From assembly GCA_024516035.1 (NCBI GenBank), contig CM044966.1:3283811-3347810 (forward strand): a stretch of DNA of 64,000 nt. The letters run 5' to 3'. Positions within the stretch are counted from its first letter, which is position 1. Each line of letters opens with the position of its first letter. Shown piece after piece: positions 19,135 through 29,420 of the stretch. The stretch is from Bactericera cockerelli (taxonomy: Eukaryota > Arthropoda > Insecta > Hemiptera > Triozidae). A program made the translations under genes and the position numbers. Below the pieces are notes generated by a model, which saw nothing but the letters and a program-made list of their open reading frames with translations, was not told where the DNA came from and did no database searches.

Positions 19135-19500
19135 TGATATTGAATGAAACATTTGATATTCAATGGAAATGAGAGGTTTTCTTTTGATATTCAATGAAAA
19201 CGAGATTTCCTTTTGATGTTCAATTAAAATGAGAGATTTCCTTTTGATGTTCAATTAAAATGAGAGATTTCCTTTTGATGTTCAATGGAAATGAGAGTTT
19301 TCCTTTTGACATTCAATGAGAATTAGAAATTTCCTTTGGATATTCTATGAAAACGAGAGATTTCCATCACAAGGAAATCTCTCGTTTTCATAGATTTTTA
19401 AATTGAATGGTTTTCCCGAGCTTCTTTTCCAGTAGGAGCGGAAAGTTTTCTTTTTATATTCAATGTGCACGGGAGGTTTTCATTTTAAAATAAATGAAAA
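19135..19500 (+). repeat. AT-rich tandem repeat, about 45-bp unit
   Basis: About seven units of 'ttttgatattcaatggaaat' and 'gagagatttcc' type between 19135 and 19345. Then a palindrome at 19346-19392 with 20-bp arms ('tatgaaaacgagagatttcc' and its complement), then further worn units. It lies in the probable 3' UTR of the PC4-like gene. Confidence 0.75.
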
Positions 19501-19559
19501 TGTATTTATACAATATTAAAAATGCTTCCTCAGACTTGGAAAGCATTTTTTATATTTTA

Positions 19560-19815
19560 TATATAAATGAAAATGAGAAGTTTTCTTTTGATATTTAAAT
19601 GGAAATGGGAGGATTTCTTTTGATAATAATGAAAATGTGTGAGTTTGATCTGCTATTGAACAAAACTCGGAAGTGTTCTAGTAGAAGCGGAAGGTTTTCT
19701 TCAGGTACTTTTGATATTCAAATGGAAATGGGAGAATTTCTTTTGATAATAATGAAAATGTGTGAGTTTGATCTGCTATTGAACGAAACTCAAGAAGTGT
19801 TCTAGTAGAAGCGGA
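19560..19815 (-). repeat. tandem duplication of the end of the PC4-like terminal exon B
   Basis: The coding end YLKKTFRFY plus stop and the following bases (19802 upward) are copied at about 19674-19710, including 'agtacctgaagaaaaccttc' and 'cgcttctactagaacacttc'. The period is about 122 bp and the following 3' UTR ('gatctgctattgaac') is copied too. A third, eroded copy lies near 19430-19450. Confidence 0.85.
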
Positions 19816-22800
19816 AGGTTTTCTTCAGGTACTGTTCGTCTTCTCCTAGGGTGGTGGAGCCCACCGGTATGTCACCCAGACAGCACTTGATCACCCAATC
19901 TATGTACCGTAGGTTCGAGTATAGCACCTTGAACTGAATCAGGTTGAGCTGGATACCTGAAATAACATTTATTATTATGAACAGTATCACAACTAAAGTT
20001 GTAGTTTTATTTACATATTGGTGAAATAATATTAGCTCAGTATTAACAGAAAAGTGAGAAGGTGTATTAGATGTACCTACATGAATATCAGAACATATCA
20101 GGACAGCTGTCATAGTTGTAAGAAAATCAGAATTGTAAGAACAAAATAAGAAAGAAGAAAAGACCATGTTAATATTCTCAGTGGTTAAACACTCGCTTGC
20201 CTTGCGGAAGGTCCCAGGTTCGATCCCCCGTGCCGACAAAAATTTGTATTCTTAATTTGGTTTTCTTTTAAGGCGAGGTGGTAAACTCTGTAGATTCGAT
20301 CCCCCGTGTCGATATTAGGATTTTTTTATTCAAATGGTTATTATCATTTTATTATTACCATGATCTACTTCTTCTAAAGTTGAATAAAATTGGCATGAAT
20401 GGACCTCTTAAAATGGATAGAAAGGTTTTCACAAGAATAGAAAATAAATAGCTCAGTGGTTAAGCACTCGCTTGCCATGCGGAAAGTCCCGGGTTCGATC
20501 CCCCGTGCCGACAAAAATTTGTATTCTTAATTTGGCTTTCTTTTAAGGAGAGGTGTTAAAATCTGTAGACGAACACTAGATTTTACCCTAGTGAACAGTG
20601 TGAGCACTGAGATGCGGACAACAGTGCATCATCCTCACTAAAAACCACCTCTCCCCCTAAACATATGATCCCGGAACCGTTCAAAACATTACAGTTACCT
20701 AATCACTTTCGCGATGTCACAACTGCTTGACTAAATCCAAGCTGAAACCGGGACTTGAACTACCGACCTCCAGGTGTCAAGTCCGCCGCCTTATCGATCA
20801 AGCTACTGAGGTCGGTCGAAATAATATTAGCTCAGTGGTTTAAGCATCCGCTTGCTATGCGGAAGGTCCCTCGTGTTGACCCAGCACCGAAATGGGAAAT
20901 ATTAAGCCACTTCTTAAAAAAAACTCAGCTTTAAAAAAAAAAAAAAACAAAACAAAAAAAAGACCATTTTTTTTTCAAGGGCCATATTATGAAATAGGAT
21001 TAAAGTTAAGATAAGCCAGACACGCCCTTAAGTCGGAGTTTCAAACAAACCAATTGTTTAAATATTGGAAATTATAATTTATTAAAAATTATTACATTAA
21101 TTTCCATCTTCATAGAGCAGTTTTGAAAATTTCTGTGATTTTTTCTATGGTATTTTTATTTTATTTTAAAGATGAGTGTTTCACAGGTTAGGTTAGATTC
21201 ATCCAGCCTCCGTGGCGTAATGGTACTGCCCGCAGTCCAGAGGGCTCGAGTTCGACTCCCGGTTGGGGCAAAATTTTTGAAGAAAATTCTGTTCCTTCCG
21301 AACATGTGAGGCTGGCATTTCCGGCCCTACCCAGGCTGAGTGAGGTTAATGTGGGTAGCTGGTACGATTCCCAGCGAATGGACGGTAAAACTCCCGTCCT
21401 GACTTTCTCAAATCCGAGTAGAATCAACTGGTCACAATAGATCTAACTAGGTCGCAGTGTTAATTGTAAGGATTTCACTGAAAACCCTGCAACCAGGTCA
21501 GATAATAATAATCTTCAAAGCCGTCTAAATCTGAAACACAACACATCCATCTTCAACTTCATACCTCAGATAGTTATTCGAGCGGATTGTCTGAAATACT
21601 TCTGATAAACAGCGACCTCAGTAGCTAGATGGATAAGGCGGCGGACTTGTAACCTGCAGGTCGGTGGTTCAAGTCCCGGTTTCAGCGTAGATTTGGTAAA
21701 ATGAGTTTGAGTAGTTGTGATATTACAAGAGTGATCAACACAAATATGTCTTTTTAACTTTAACTTCCGATAAATTTCTAATATAAGAAATCGACAGTAT
21801 TGTGTTTCTATTCACCTCGACGTCCTTGACACGAGTGTTTGACCTTGAATCACACGTGATCAATGTCCTTGACATTGTTGTATGACCTTGAGATTTTTCG
21901 AACCACGTGGTTCAATGACCTTGACATTGTTCGATGACGTCATTAATGTCGTTCGCATTGTCCCTGAGAACTTTGAACTGGGCGAGGTTCAGGAGAATAC
22001 CTGGCAACAGAGCGAGACAGAAATAGAATTAGAGTGAGCCCCGTGGTCGCGCCACCGTGGCGTAACGGTTGTGACTACTGCGCGCCGTCCGGAGATCCTG
22101 AGTTCGATTCCCGGTTGTGGCACACTTTTTGAACAGAAAATTCTGTTCTCTCCGAGCACGTGAGGCTGGCTTTTCGGACCCTACCCAGGCTGGGTGAGGT
22201 TAATGTGGCTTGCTGGTACGATTCCCAGCGAATGGAAGCTAAAACCACCATTCTGACTGTCTCAAATCAGAACTTAATACCAAATAGGATCAAGTGGTCA
22301 CAAAGAGTTGGGTGGAAGAGATTGCCAAATGCAATAACCCCGCCCGTTAGTTAGGACATATGTTCTTATATATTTTCTATTCCTTTTCATTTTTTTTTTG
22401 TATATAGGTATATTTTCCATTTTTTTCATTGTTAAAATAATTACTTTCTGTTTTACTTTGTACTCTGTCCTCCTAATAAAGCATAATATAATAATAATAA
22501 TAAGACGTATTGTATTTATTTATTCATTTTTATCGACTTCTGGTTTACCTTTTTTACCCGGGTACATCTGGCCATCCTTCTCGTAGTGCTCTCGAATGTC
22601 CACGTACAGCTTTCCCTTGTACTCCTTGACCTTGACGAAGCGGGTGTTGTCCAGCTGCCAGCTCTTGTACACGCCCTCCTCCTCCTTCATCTGGTGATTA
22701 GTACATATCAAAGTAGAATAAAAATGAGATGTCATGTCTTTTATAGGCTTTTTTTTATTTATTTTTTTAATGATATTTATTTACAGAGGAGACTTAACAA

Positions 22801-23265
22801 TCAGAGTCCTTGCCCCTTTTTATAGGCTTTAATTTTGTGAAGAATTGTTCCTAATTGTACCTAGCTGTAATTGTACCTCATTTTAATTGTACATAATTGT
22901 AATTGTAACTAATTTTAATTGTACATGATTGTAATTGTACCTAATTTTAATTGTACATAATTGTAACTGTACATATTTGCAATTGTACCTAATTTTAATT
23001 GTACTTGTACTTAATTTTCATTGTAATTGTACATAATTGTAATTGTACCTCATTCTAAATGTACCTAATTTATATTTTAATTGTACCTAATTTAAATTTT
23101 AATTGTACCTACTTTAAATATAACTGTACCTAATTTAAAATTTAATTGTACCTAACTTGAATTGTAATTGTACCTAATTTTAGTTGTTAGTGCACCTAAT
23201 TTTGATTGTACCTAATTGTAATAAAATTGTACCTCTTTTCCCGGAGCAGCCCCGTCTTTCGTTTC
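19802..23265 (-). CDS. PC4/SUB1-like protein with two alternative terminal exons
   Basis: Reverse-strand exons: microexon 23265-23233 (33 nt, ETKDGAAPGKE), core exon 22690-22549 (142 nt) and two 3' exons, A 22000-21912 and B 19956-19802. The core reads YKSWQLDNTRFVKVKEYKGK then LYVDIREHYEKDGQMYPGKK, a clear PC4 single-strand-DNA-binding fold (compare FKGKxxxDIREYY and PGKKG of the family). The core ends one base into a Gly codon. Both A and B start with GT to complete it and continue the PC4 helix: GILLNLAQFKVL for A and GIQLNLIQFKVL for B. A ends after 28 more residues (...INDVIEQCQGH). B is longer, with a basic tail YLKKTFRFY. PC4 normally acts as a nuclear transcription coactivator and ssDNA-binding protein. 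The 5' end is uncertain: the signal-peptide exon at 35417-35506 fits by phase, giving 117 or 139 aa. Confidence 0.8.
20160..20900 (+). repeat. SINE cluster: three SINE F copies and a reverse SINE A
   Basis: SINE F at 20168-20270, 20445-20610 and a truncated copy at 20825-20880 ('cactcgcttgccatgcggaa', 'ggttcgatcccccgtgccga'). Reverse SINE A at 20690-20818 ('gggacttgaactaccgacct', 'cttatcgatcaagctactga'). The loop 'cttgccatgcgg' resembles a Gly(GCC) tRNA anticodon arm. Confidence 0.75.
21200..21500 (+). repeat. SINE B copy
   Basis: Head 'cagcctccgtggcgtaatgg', B-box 'gagttcgactcccgg', body 'ttccggccctacccaggctg' and 'gtgggtagctggtacgattc', tail 'aaccctgcaaccaggtcaga'. Confidence 0.8.
21612..21760 (+). 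repeat. SINE A copy
   Basis: Head 'gacctcagtagctagatgga', 'ggtggttcaagtcccggttt' and tail 'gatcaacacaaatatg'. Lies between the two alternative terminal exons of the PC4-like gene. Confidence 0.8.
21912..22000 (-). CDS. alternative terminal exon A of the PC4-like gene
   Basis: Acceptor 'tctcgctctgttgccag' precedes 89 nt that complete the Gly codon and encode ILLNLAQFKVLRDNANDIND then VIEQCQGH and TGA (21914-21912). It matches the PC4 C-terminal helix pattern G-I-x-L-x3-Q-[FW]-x2-L...I-x2-[VA]-I. The spacing from the core exon is 548 bp. Downstream DNA (21820-21911) repeats 'ccttgacattgttg' words that resemble the exon's own end, suggesting local duplication here as well. Confidence 0.75.
22045..22500 (+). 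repeat. full-length SINE B with tail module
   Basis: Head from about 22050 ('gccaccgtggcgtaacggtt', 'gagttcgattcccggttgtg'). The body with 'cctacccaggctgggtgagg' ends with 'gggtggaagagattgccaaa', 'aataaccccgcccgttag' and a (taa)n tract at 22485-22500. Confidence 0.8.
22755..22822 (+). repeat. dispersed repeat K
   Basis: 'gatatttatttacagaggag' with 'cttaacaatcagagtccttg' recurs at about 50540-50600, 54825-54870, 61378-61430 and 62660-62705. Probably a SINE or LINE 3' end. Confidence 0.6.
22838..23232 (-). repeat. array of donor-like units abutting the PC4-like microexon
   Basis: Over about 390 bp the + strand repeats 'aattgtacct' words at 15-40 bp spacing (at least 15 times). On the gene's strand each reads AGGTACAATT. 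The array begins exactly at the microexon's donor (GAG|GTACAATT at 23232), so the unit looks derived from the 5' splice site. Confidence 0.8.
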
Positions 23266-23384
23266 CTGAAACCGAACAAATTGGTGGTCATGCATTAGTG
23301 GTCAAGTAGGTATGGCGCTAGCTGTTTGGGTGGATCTTGATTTATAATTTAAGGGTTTACCGGCGTTTTTCAACTGGATGGTCC

Positions 23385-23805
23385 TATCACGATGGGGGTG
23401 TTACCTTCCATTCGCTGCGAATCGTACAAGCTACCCTCATTAATACCACTCAGCCTGGGTAGGGCCGGAAACGCCAGGCTCACATGTGAGGATGGAACCG
23501 GACATTTATTTATTTATTTTATTTATTTAGAAACTCTTTATTAGCAGAACATATATACAGACAAACAATGGTAAAAATTAAATATAAAATTGACAGTATC
23601 AATAATATAAACAAGAAAAAAAAAAAAAAATATGTACATATTTCCTAACTAAAGGGCGGGGTTATTGCCTGTGGCAATCTCTTCCACCCAACCCTTATTG
23701 TGTAGAGTCTGCTCCAACCGTGTGAATGGCGGGAATCGAACTCAGGATCTCTGGACTACGGGCAGTAATCACAACCACTACACCATGGAGGCTGAGGCGC
23801 TAGTA
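23385..23805 (-). repeat. reverse SINE B with tail module
   Basis: Body 'cactcagcctgggtagggcc' at 23448-23480, tail module 'gggcggggttattgcctgtg' at 23655 and head 'actacaccatggaggctg' at about 23776. A 23515-23650 block ('agaaactctttattagcaga') is embedded, as in the copies at 39000 and 58140. Confidence 0.65.
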
Positions 23806-23847
23806 AGAGCCTCTAGAATAATAATAATAATATCACCTAATTTTACC

Positions 23848-24065
23848 GACCTAAGTAGCTGGATGGATGAGGCAGCGGACTTGTGACCTGGAGGTCGGTG
23901 GTTCAAGTCACGGTTTAAAAACGTAGATTTAGTAAAGCAAGTTTGACAGTAGTTGTGATATCACAAAAGTGATTAACACAAATAGAGATTCTGTGCCCTG
24001 GTAGTCAAGTGGTTAACGCGCTAGTCTGGTAACCCAGGTAGCTTAGCCCTACAATGCATGATTTT
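23848..24065 (+). repeat. SINE A followed by a truncated SINE E
   Basis: SINE A 23848-23985 ('gacttgtgacctggaggtcg', 'agtgattaacacaaat'). SINE E head 24000-24060 ('tagtcaagtggttaacgcgc') ending in T and A runs. Confidence 0.75.
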
Positions 24066-24344
24066 TTTTTTTCTTTTGAAAAAAAAAATATGTTGTTAAT
24101 TAGGGCTTTCTAATACCTAGAGTATTTTTTTTTTTTTTTTTTTGTCAACCCATTGGGGCATTTTGGCCAAAAACTGGTTTGGGTACCAGAAGGAACACCA
24201 TGCATTATAGGGTCTGTCCAAGAGCTAAAATATCAAAATAATAAAATATGTTTGTATTTTTCAGAGTTCCAAAAAACTTTCTTTTATTTTCGTTTTAGAA
24301 ATACAATTTACACTTTTCAAAATATGTAAAGATTATAATTTTTC

Positions 24345-24700
24345 AAGATTTTTATGCTTTTAGAACCCATCCATACCAATTTGTATGTATTTTACAACCA
24401 GTTTTGGTTATAGTTATTAGTTATAATGGAAAGATTGGAAAGCAAAGTGACAATTCTTTTGATTGTTATAACAAAGACAAATGTTACATTTAGAACACCA
24501 GCTGTATGTTTTGGTACACAGTTTGGTAGTTTTTTTATGCTTTTAGTACCTACATATCTATACCAATGATCACAACTAGCTTTGTTTAGTTATTATGGAA
24601 AGCAAAGTGACAATTCTTATTGTAGTTACAACAAAGATGAATGTTACATTTAGAACACTTGCTGTGTGTTTTGGAACCACAGTTTGGTAGTTTGCAGGTC
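24345..24700 (+). repeat. direct tandem duplication, about 180 bp
   Basis: Two successive copies (about 24350-24528 and 24533-24695) share 'ggaaagcaaagtgacaattc', 'gttacatttagaacac' and 'cagtttggtagt'. No coding potential. Confidence 0.75.
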
Positions 24701-25240
24701 ATTATCACTGATAAATTGCCTATTCATCACTTAATAATATGTAATCACTCATAAAATGTCTAATCATCACTTGAAATTAAATTTAATAAACTATATTTTA
24801 GAAAATTCTAACTACAACCACGAGTAAAAATCACAGATTGACAGAAGTAAACAAAACATTGGACATCAGACTGCTGAGAGATACCACAATGCACAGTGGG
24901 TACCACAAGGAACAAACACTTTTTCGAACCTGTTGCATTCATCGAAAAAAATATTTGAATATTTTATCGATTTTCTGTTCAATGAATATATTTTGTGTTA
25001 TGAAAATATTTTTTTAAATCAAAAATCGATTAAAAATTTCAATTTTTCGATTGTTTGAAAATCGATTTGTACCAACTACTTGCACACTTGGATTTGTTTA
25101 CTTCTGCATTTAATATGATCCAGATGTCGCACTCTATGAGTAAATTTGATAAATAATATGACGAGTCGGATCTTTGAGAACACTTTGGTAAAATAAAAAT
25201 CTAAAAGAAACTCCTTTTGTAAGACAGAGGGCGACACAAG
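24701..25240. other. AT-rich DNA, no confirmed gene
   Basis: Near 24890 'ccacaatgcacagtgggtac' resembles the complement of sequence at 34660, as part of the inverted pair described for 25240-34690. Otherwise nothing recognised. Confidence 0.35.
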
Positions 25241-25360
25241 TGGTTTGTTCGGGTCGGTTTTAATGGTGCGTGTCTTCGATGGTGCAAACCTTCAATGGTG
25301 CTCGATTTGCTAACTTCACACATGTCTGCTATTTTTAATCAATTTCAGGATAGATAGTAC
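25225..25360 (+). repeat. left half of a long-range inverted repeat
   Basis: About 110 bp including 'cttcgatggtgcaaaccttc', 'aatggtgctcgatttgctaa' and 'tcaggatagatagtacaaat' recur as the reverse complement at 34535-34640, some 9.2 kb away. It could be the end repeat of a large element or two independent insertions. Confidence 0.7.
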
Positions 25361-25502
25361 AAATTTCTGATTGGAAATTTACAATCCCTTCATCCCTTGT
25401 TGTGGGATATTTTATTTAATTCAATTCCCTTACATTATCGAGTGTTTTGTTTGTTCAGTAAATTTGTATCTCCTCTTGAACTTGGTTTTATTCAAATAAT
25501 TA

Positions 25503-27205
25503 TTGTAGATTGTACAGATCTCAACAAACACATATCACTACAGGAAGATGAGGAAGAGTAAGTCACAGAGCAATAATAGCATTTTCTTTCAGAACTTCAA
25601 ATTTTTGAGTCTAGTTTAGCTTAAATGTACTATAACTTTTGTCCAGTAGAAGGTATTTTTGAACTTTGAACGTCAATTCCTGAAAAGCAAACCTTGTACT
25701 TATAAATGAACTCAAAAGATTCCACTGTTATTTGAATGAATAATAAACATAACTCTTTTTGAAACAGTCACCTGAACTTTTAAAGGCTAAATTGAGCAAG
25801 ATTTTGGACACATTTAGCTTGTACTTTTTTAAAGAACTGAATCCAAAACCATTGATTTAGAATATGATTTTAAATTCAAAAACATATTTACTTCTGACAA
25901 GTAATATTGACAGATCTAGTGTTATAACTCAGACTCTCTGAATCTATTATAGTAATAATAACACATTTTAGTAGAAGGTATAACCATTAGGCAAGGTTAA
26001 TGCTCAAAGCATTTTCTACCATCTATACAGGTAATCTGGTATTTCTGGTACAGATGTGATGTCACAGGATTTATTCAGCTGCTACTATTGATTTTTGTCT
26101 AAGATCAAGCCTTCATTCCAGAAAGCACTCACACTCTCATAATCTCCCTTTCAACTATCACACAACACACTTGAAGGCTTTAGAAAGGTCACAAAAGATC
26201 CCCATGACATTCAAATCTGATGAAAACATATTGTCCAGCTGAAGTAGAAAAGAAGAAACGGTGTCAGCTGTGGATTATTTAGCCCTAAATATATACTGTT
26301 GATCAATTAATTATTAGTTTAATATGCTCTAAGAAATGAGAAAGTTAAAATAAACAATAATTCAATATAAACATATTTTCTCAAATATTTTAGAAAAGTT
26401 GTTTTGTATTTTTTTTTACATATTTTTACTAGGGGTCAAACCTTATGAATTGTTTGCTATATTTTATCATTTAGACTTAGCTAAGGCATTAATTATAATA
26501 AAAAATATCACAATAATTAAGTGTGTATCACATTAAAGTTAGTTCATTGTCACAGAATATTATAAAAAGTACCTCTGACTTCGATCCATGTGAAACACAG
26601 TTTTTTTTGTAGGCATACATTATTGTATGTGCTAATGGGGGTTTACTACAATGCAAACCACAACTTACTAAAAACGCTGTTAAACAAAACAAGTTTATAT
26701 CAATAGGAACCTATAAGTATGGTACAGTTTTGACAATTTTTGCAATTCTCTTGTTCAATTATTTTAGGCAATTTACAGGGTAGACTAACTTAAGTCAAAA
26801 AGAGAAAAATGCACTGCCAATTCATTATGGACACAATACTTCCTTGTGAATGGTAATCATAATTTTCAACTTTTATTATTGTTTTTATGATTGTTACTAA
26901 ATGACTTGTATCTACAAAAGTTCTCAACCAATTCTCTTCAAATTTGTTTAGTAATAATTCAAATTTGTTTAGGAGTTTCAGAAATTTGCACATTATAAGG
27001 AATGCAGTTAACAGATGGACACAAAACCAAAGTTGCTATTCATTTGTAACAAAATTTTGCATTCACATCAGTTTATTTTATTTAAAAATATTTATATAGT
27101 ATATATTTTTTTTCAGTTATGGATCAACCAAACCTGCTCCAAGCTTGGAAAGATTCATCATATCTCTCACTACATTTACTCCTAAGAGACAGCATCTACT
27201 ATCAA
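25503..27205 (+). CDS. possible two-exon C-terminal fragment, unknown
   Basis: An exon ending at 25550 (acceptor 'attattgtag'; donor GAAGA|GTAAGT) reads CTDLNKHISLQEDEE in one frame. Joined to an exon starting at 27118 (acceptor 'ttttttttcag') it continues in phase as YGSTKPAPSLERFIISLTTF, TPKRQHLLSK and stop at about 27208. Just after the stop another decayed stretch reads ISGDRKAAQHLWQRIS, similar in style to N-terminal parts of TE-related proteins. Together with the inverted repeats at 25.3 and 34.6 kb this looks like a decayed element rather than a host gene. The joining is inference. Confidence 0.25.
25950..26050 (-). repeat. SINE E fragment (reverse)
   Basis: Only the 3' body remains ('aggcaaggttaatgctcaaa', 'gcattttctaccatct'). 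Confidence 0.55.
26051..27110. other. AT-rich DNA, nothing recognised
   Basis: No supported exon. The two 'ttcaaatttgtttag' words near 26938 and 26958 are a small local repeat. Confidence 0.35.
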
Positions 27206-27512
27206 AATGAAGTAGAAGCCATGTACCTAGCCTGCTTGTGACTATTTCCGGGGATAGAAAGGCAGCTCAACATCTTTGGCAGAGAATATCCCTTGCAATT
27301 TAGAGGGGTAATGTTGCTAGTATACTATCTAACCTGAAAAGCTTGCACAATTAATTATAAGAGATTTTTGATTTGTAACATTGTTGAAAAGTGTACTTGT
27401 AAAATGTATTCATGTGTGTATTTTATAATGTCTAAATGTCCTCTCATGTATTTAATTTTGTATAATTATTCTATCTGAATTATGTCATCTTTAAACAATA
27501 ATAAAAATAATA

Positions 27513-27725
27513 TAACACTCGTTAGTGGAAGGTAACCACCAGGCAAGGTTAATGCTCAAAGCATTTTCTACCACCTAACCCTGATAGTCTTATTATTATG
27601 TGGTCAAAAACTCAAATTAATGAGGGAAAACTCATGCACTGGGTGGGATTCGAACCAATGGATCATTATGCTAGCAGGATTACCAGACTAGTGTGTTAAG
27701 CACTTGACTACTAGTGCACGTAAAA
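27513..27725 (-). repeat. SINE E copy (reverse)
   Basis: Complete body ('gaggtaaccaccaggcaag' type) and head ('gggattcgaaccaatggatc', 'taccagactagtgtgttaag'). Confidence 0.75.
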
Positions 27726-27779
27726 CAGATTTTTAACTTTTCAAAATGTCCATTTTTTAAAAGGTTATTATTGTTATTA

Positions 27780-27935
27780 TTTTACATTTTATTTAAGGAC
27801 ATATATTCAACACAGGTAATTACAAATTAATATACAATATAAGAAAAAGTTAAAATAAATAAATAAATATATACATTATGTCCTAACTAAAGGTTTGGCA
27901 ATAACCCCACCAAAAAGTTGTGCTTTTTTCACCCA
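27780..27935 (-). repeat. SINE tail module (reverse)
   Basis: 'gtcctaactaaaggtttggc' with 'aataaccccaccaaaaag', a worn copy of the module also seen at 39130, 40650, 58270 and 63475. Confidence 0.5.
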
Positions 27936-28108
27936 AATCTAGCCGTCTTAATAGTTGTCTGTAATGAGAATAGTTAGCAGTAAACCTATTATAATAAGCA
28001 AACCCAATTAAGTAAACCTATTATTTTCCGACACTCGTGTCATAAAAAAACTCCCTCACAAAATTCCTTGTAAAAAAACTCCCACACTTGTAATAGAATG
28101 TTGTGTGA

Positions 28109-28194
28109 TCATATCAGCTTTTTTACAAAGTAATCCTTATCAACTGGCAGTTCATCCAGGACTTTGGCTTCGTTATCAGGAAGATTCATGATGG
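28109..28194 (-). CDS. candidate terminal exon of an unidentified gene
   Basis: After a good acceptor ('ctgttttcttcccag', AG at 28196-28195) an 86-nt exon reads, from its third base, IMNLPDNEAKVLDELPVDKD then YFVKKLI and TGA (28111-28109). The peptide is acidic with a basic end and has no low complexity, unlike the surrounding DNA. It needs an upstream exon ending one base into a codon. The signal-peptide exon at 35417 ends in phase 0, so the two do not join directly. Family not recognised; it could be the end of a small host gene on the minus strand. Confidence 0.35.
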
Positions 28195-28237
28195 CTGGGA
28201 AGAAAACAGAAAATTCACTATGACTGAAAATGTGGAT

Positions 28238-29326
28238 TTTTACTTTCCTTATCCTATAATAAGGAAAGTGTTGTATGCGTTGAAAATTTGACCTACCCAG
28301 TTTTCACATTTCTGGATGACAGAGCATTCACAGCCTCAGGATACCAAAAAAGTTGTTTTTTTGGCCATTGGTCCGTGAGTCTGTCTATCTATAAACACCA
28401 TTTTCTATCTTGACAACAGTAAAATTTTCTAAACACCACACGTAGGTACCACGAACTTTTGGTTGAAAAAAAGGGCCGCAAGGACCTTTCCTTTGGACTG
28501 GTTAAAGATATAAAAAAGTTAGAGAACAACTTTTCCTTGGAATGAAAAAGTAATAGGGATTTACTCAGATCTTTTTTTTTTTTTTTATCTTGATCTTTTT
28601 GGAATCTGTACAATTTACCGGTACTATGGGAGACCCGCTTGGACTAACTTTTTTATGATTCACCTAGAAGGAAGTTGTGACATAATAAAATCTGATGATT
28701 TTGAGGTGCTGATTATGAATTTGACATTGATTTTTAGCTATATATACGGTAACATGTATATGTTACCGTTTGTATCACCACTAACCATCAGCAGTAGAAT
28801 TTGACCTCTTTTCGGGTGATAAGGAAAGTCGTGTGGTGTGAAATATATTTTTTTCTTCAATAAAACTAAAACCTTTAAGCTAAGGAATACCCTGTATTTT
28901 GTACTTTCCTTATCCTATAATATTTAAGGAAAGTAATGGAATCATCCAAAATTTTCGATACCTAATATAAATTTTCTGTGCCAAAAAACGTTTTAGGGTC
29001 CCCAGAGACTAAATCCAAAGTTTCAGCAGCCATTGGTCCGTGTGTGTGTGTCTGTAAACATTCAAGATATCTGAATATCTCCAGTACGGTAGAAGCTAGA
29101 GACTTGAATTTGGCAGAGGATGCAACATTTTTTTTTTTAAATATAAATTGGTGGTTCCAATTTACCGGTATTTTGAGAGAGAGTGTCCCTGCTTAGACTA
29201 ACTTTATGATTATTAGGGGTGTTGTGACACATCAAATCCAATGACATTGAGGTGCTGGATTGTGAATTTGATTTGATATTTATATTTCGTACGTTCAGTC
29301 ACCAGTGGGCGGAATTTTATTTATTT
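28238..29326. mobile_element. remnants of an element with 'tactttccttatcctataat' ends
   Basis: 'ctttccttatcctataat' appears at 28240 and 28900, each followed by 'aaggaaagt'. 'ttgacctacccagttttcac' at 28288 matches (in reverse) 48995-49020, and the same kind of sequence is at 55985-56075. The copies look like a MITE family with palindromic ends. A poly-T run lies at 28570-28588. Confidence 0.55.
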
Positions 29327-29420
29327 TTAAGGCATAAGGAAAGTCGTTTGGTGTCACACCAGTTTATTTAATATATTAAATAAACTGGTGTGACACCAAA
29401 CGACTTTCCTTATGCCTTAA
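29327..29420. repeat. perfect 94-bp palindrome
   Basis: The 47 bases from 29327 ('ttaaggcataaggaaagtcg' ...) are the exact reverse complement of 29374-29420, with no loop. It includes 'aaggaaagtcgtttggtgtc', the same end sequence found in the element family at 28240-28830. Confidence 0.95.

Noticed and set aside
22160..23886. Short plus-strand frames inside SINE B copies
   Set aside because: Translations of SINE sequence (for example the recurring NRTQDLWTTGS motif), found wherever SINE B occurs.
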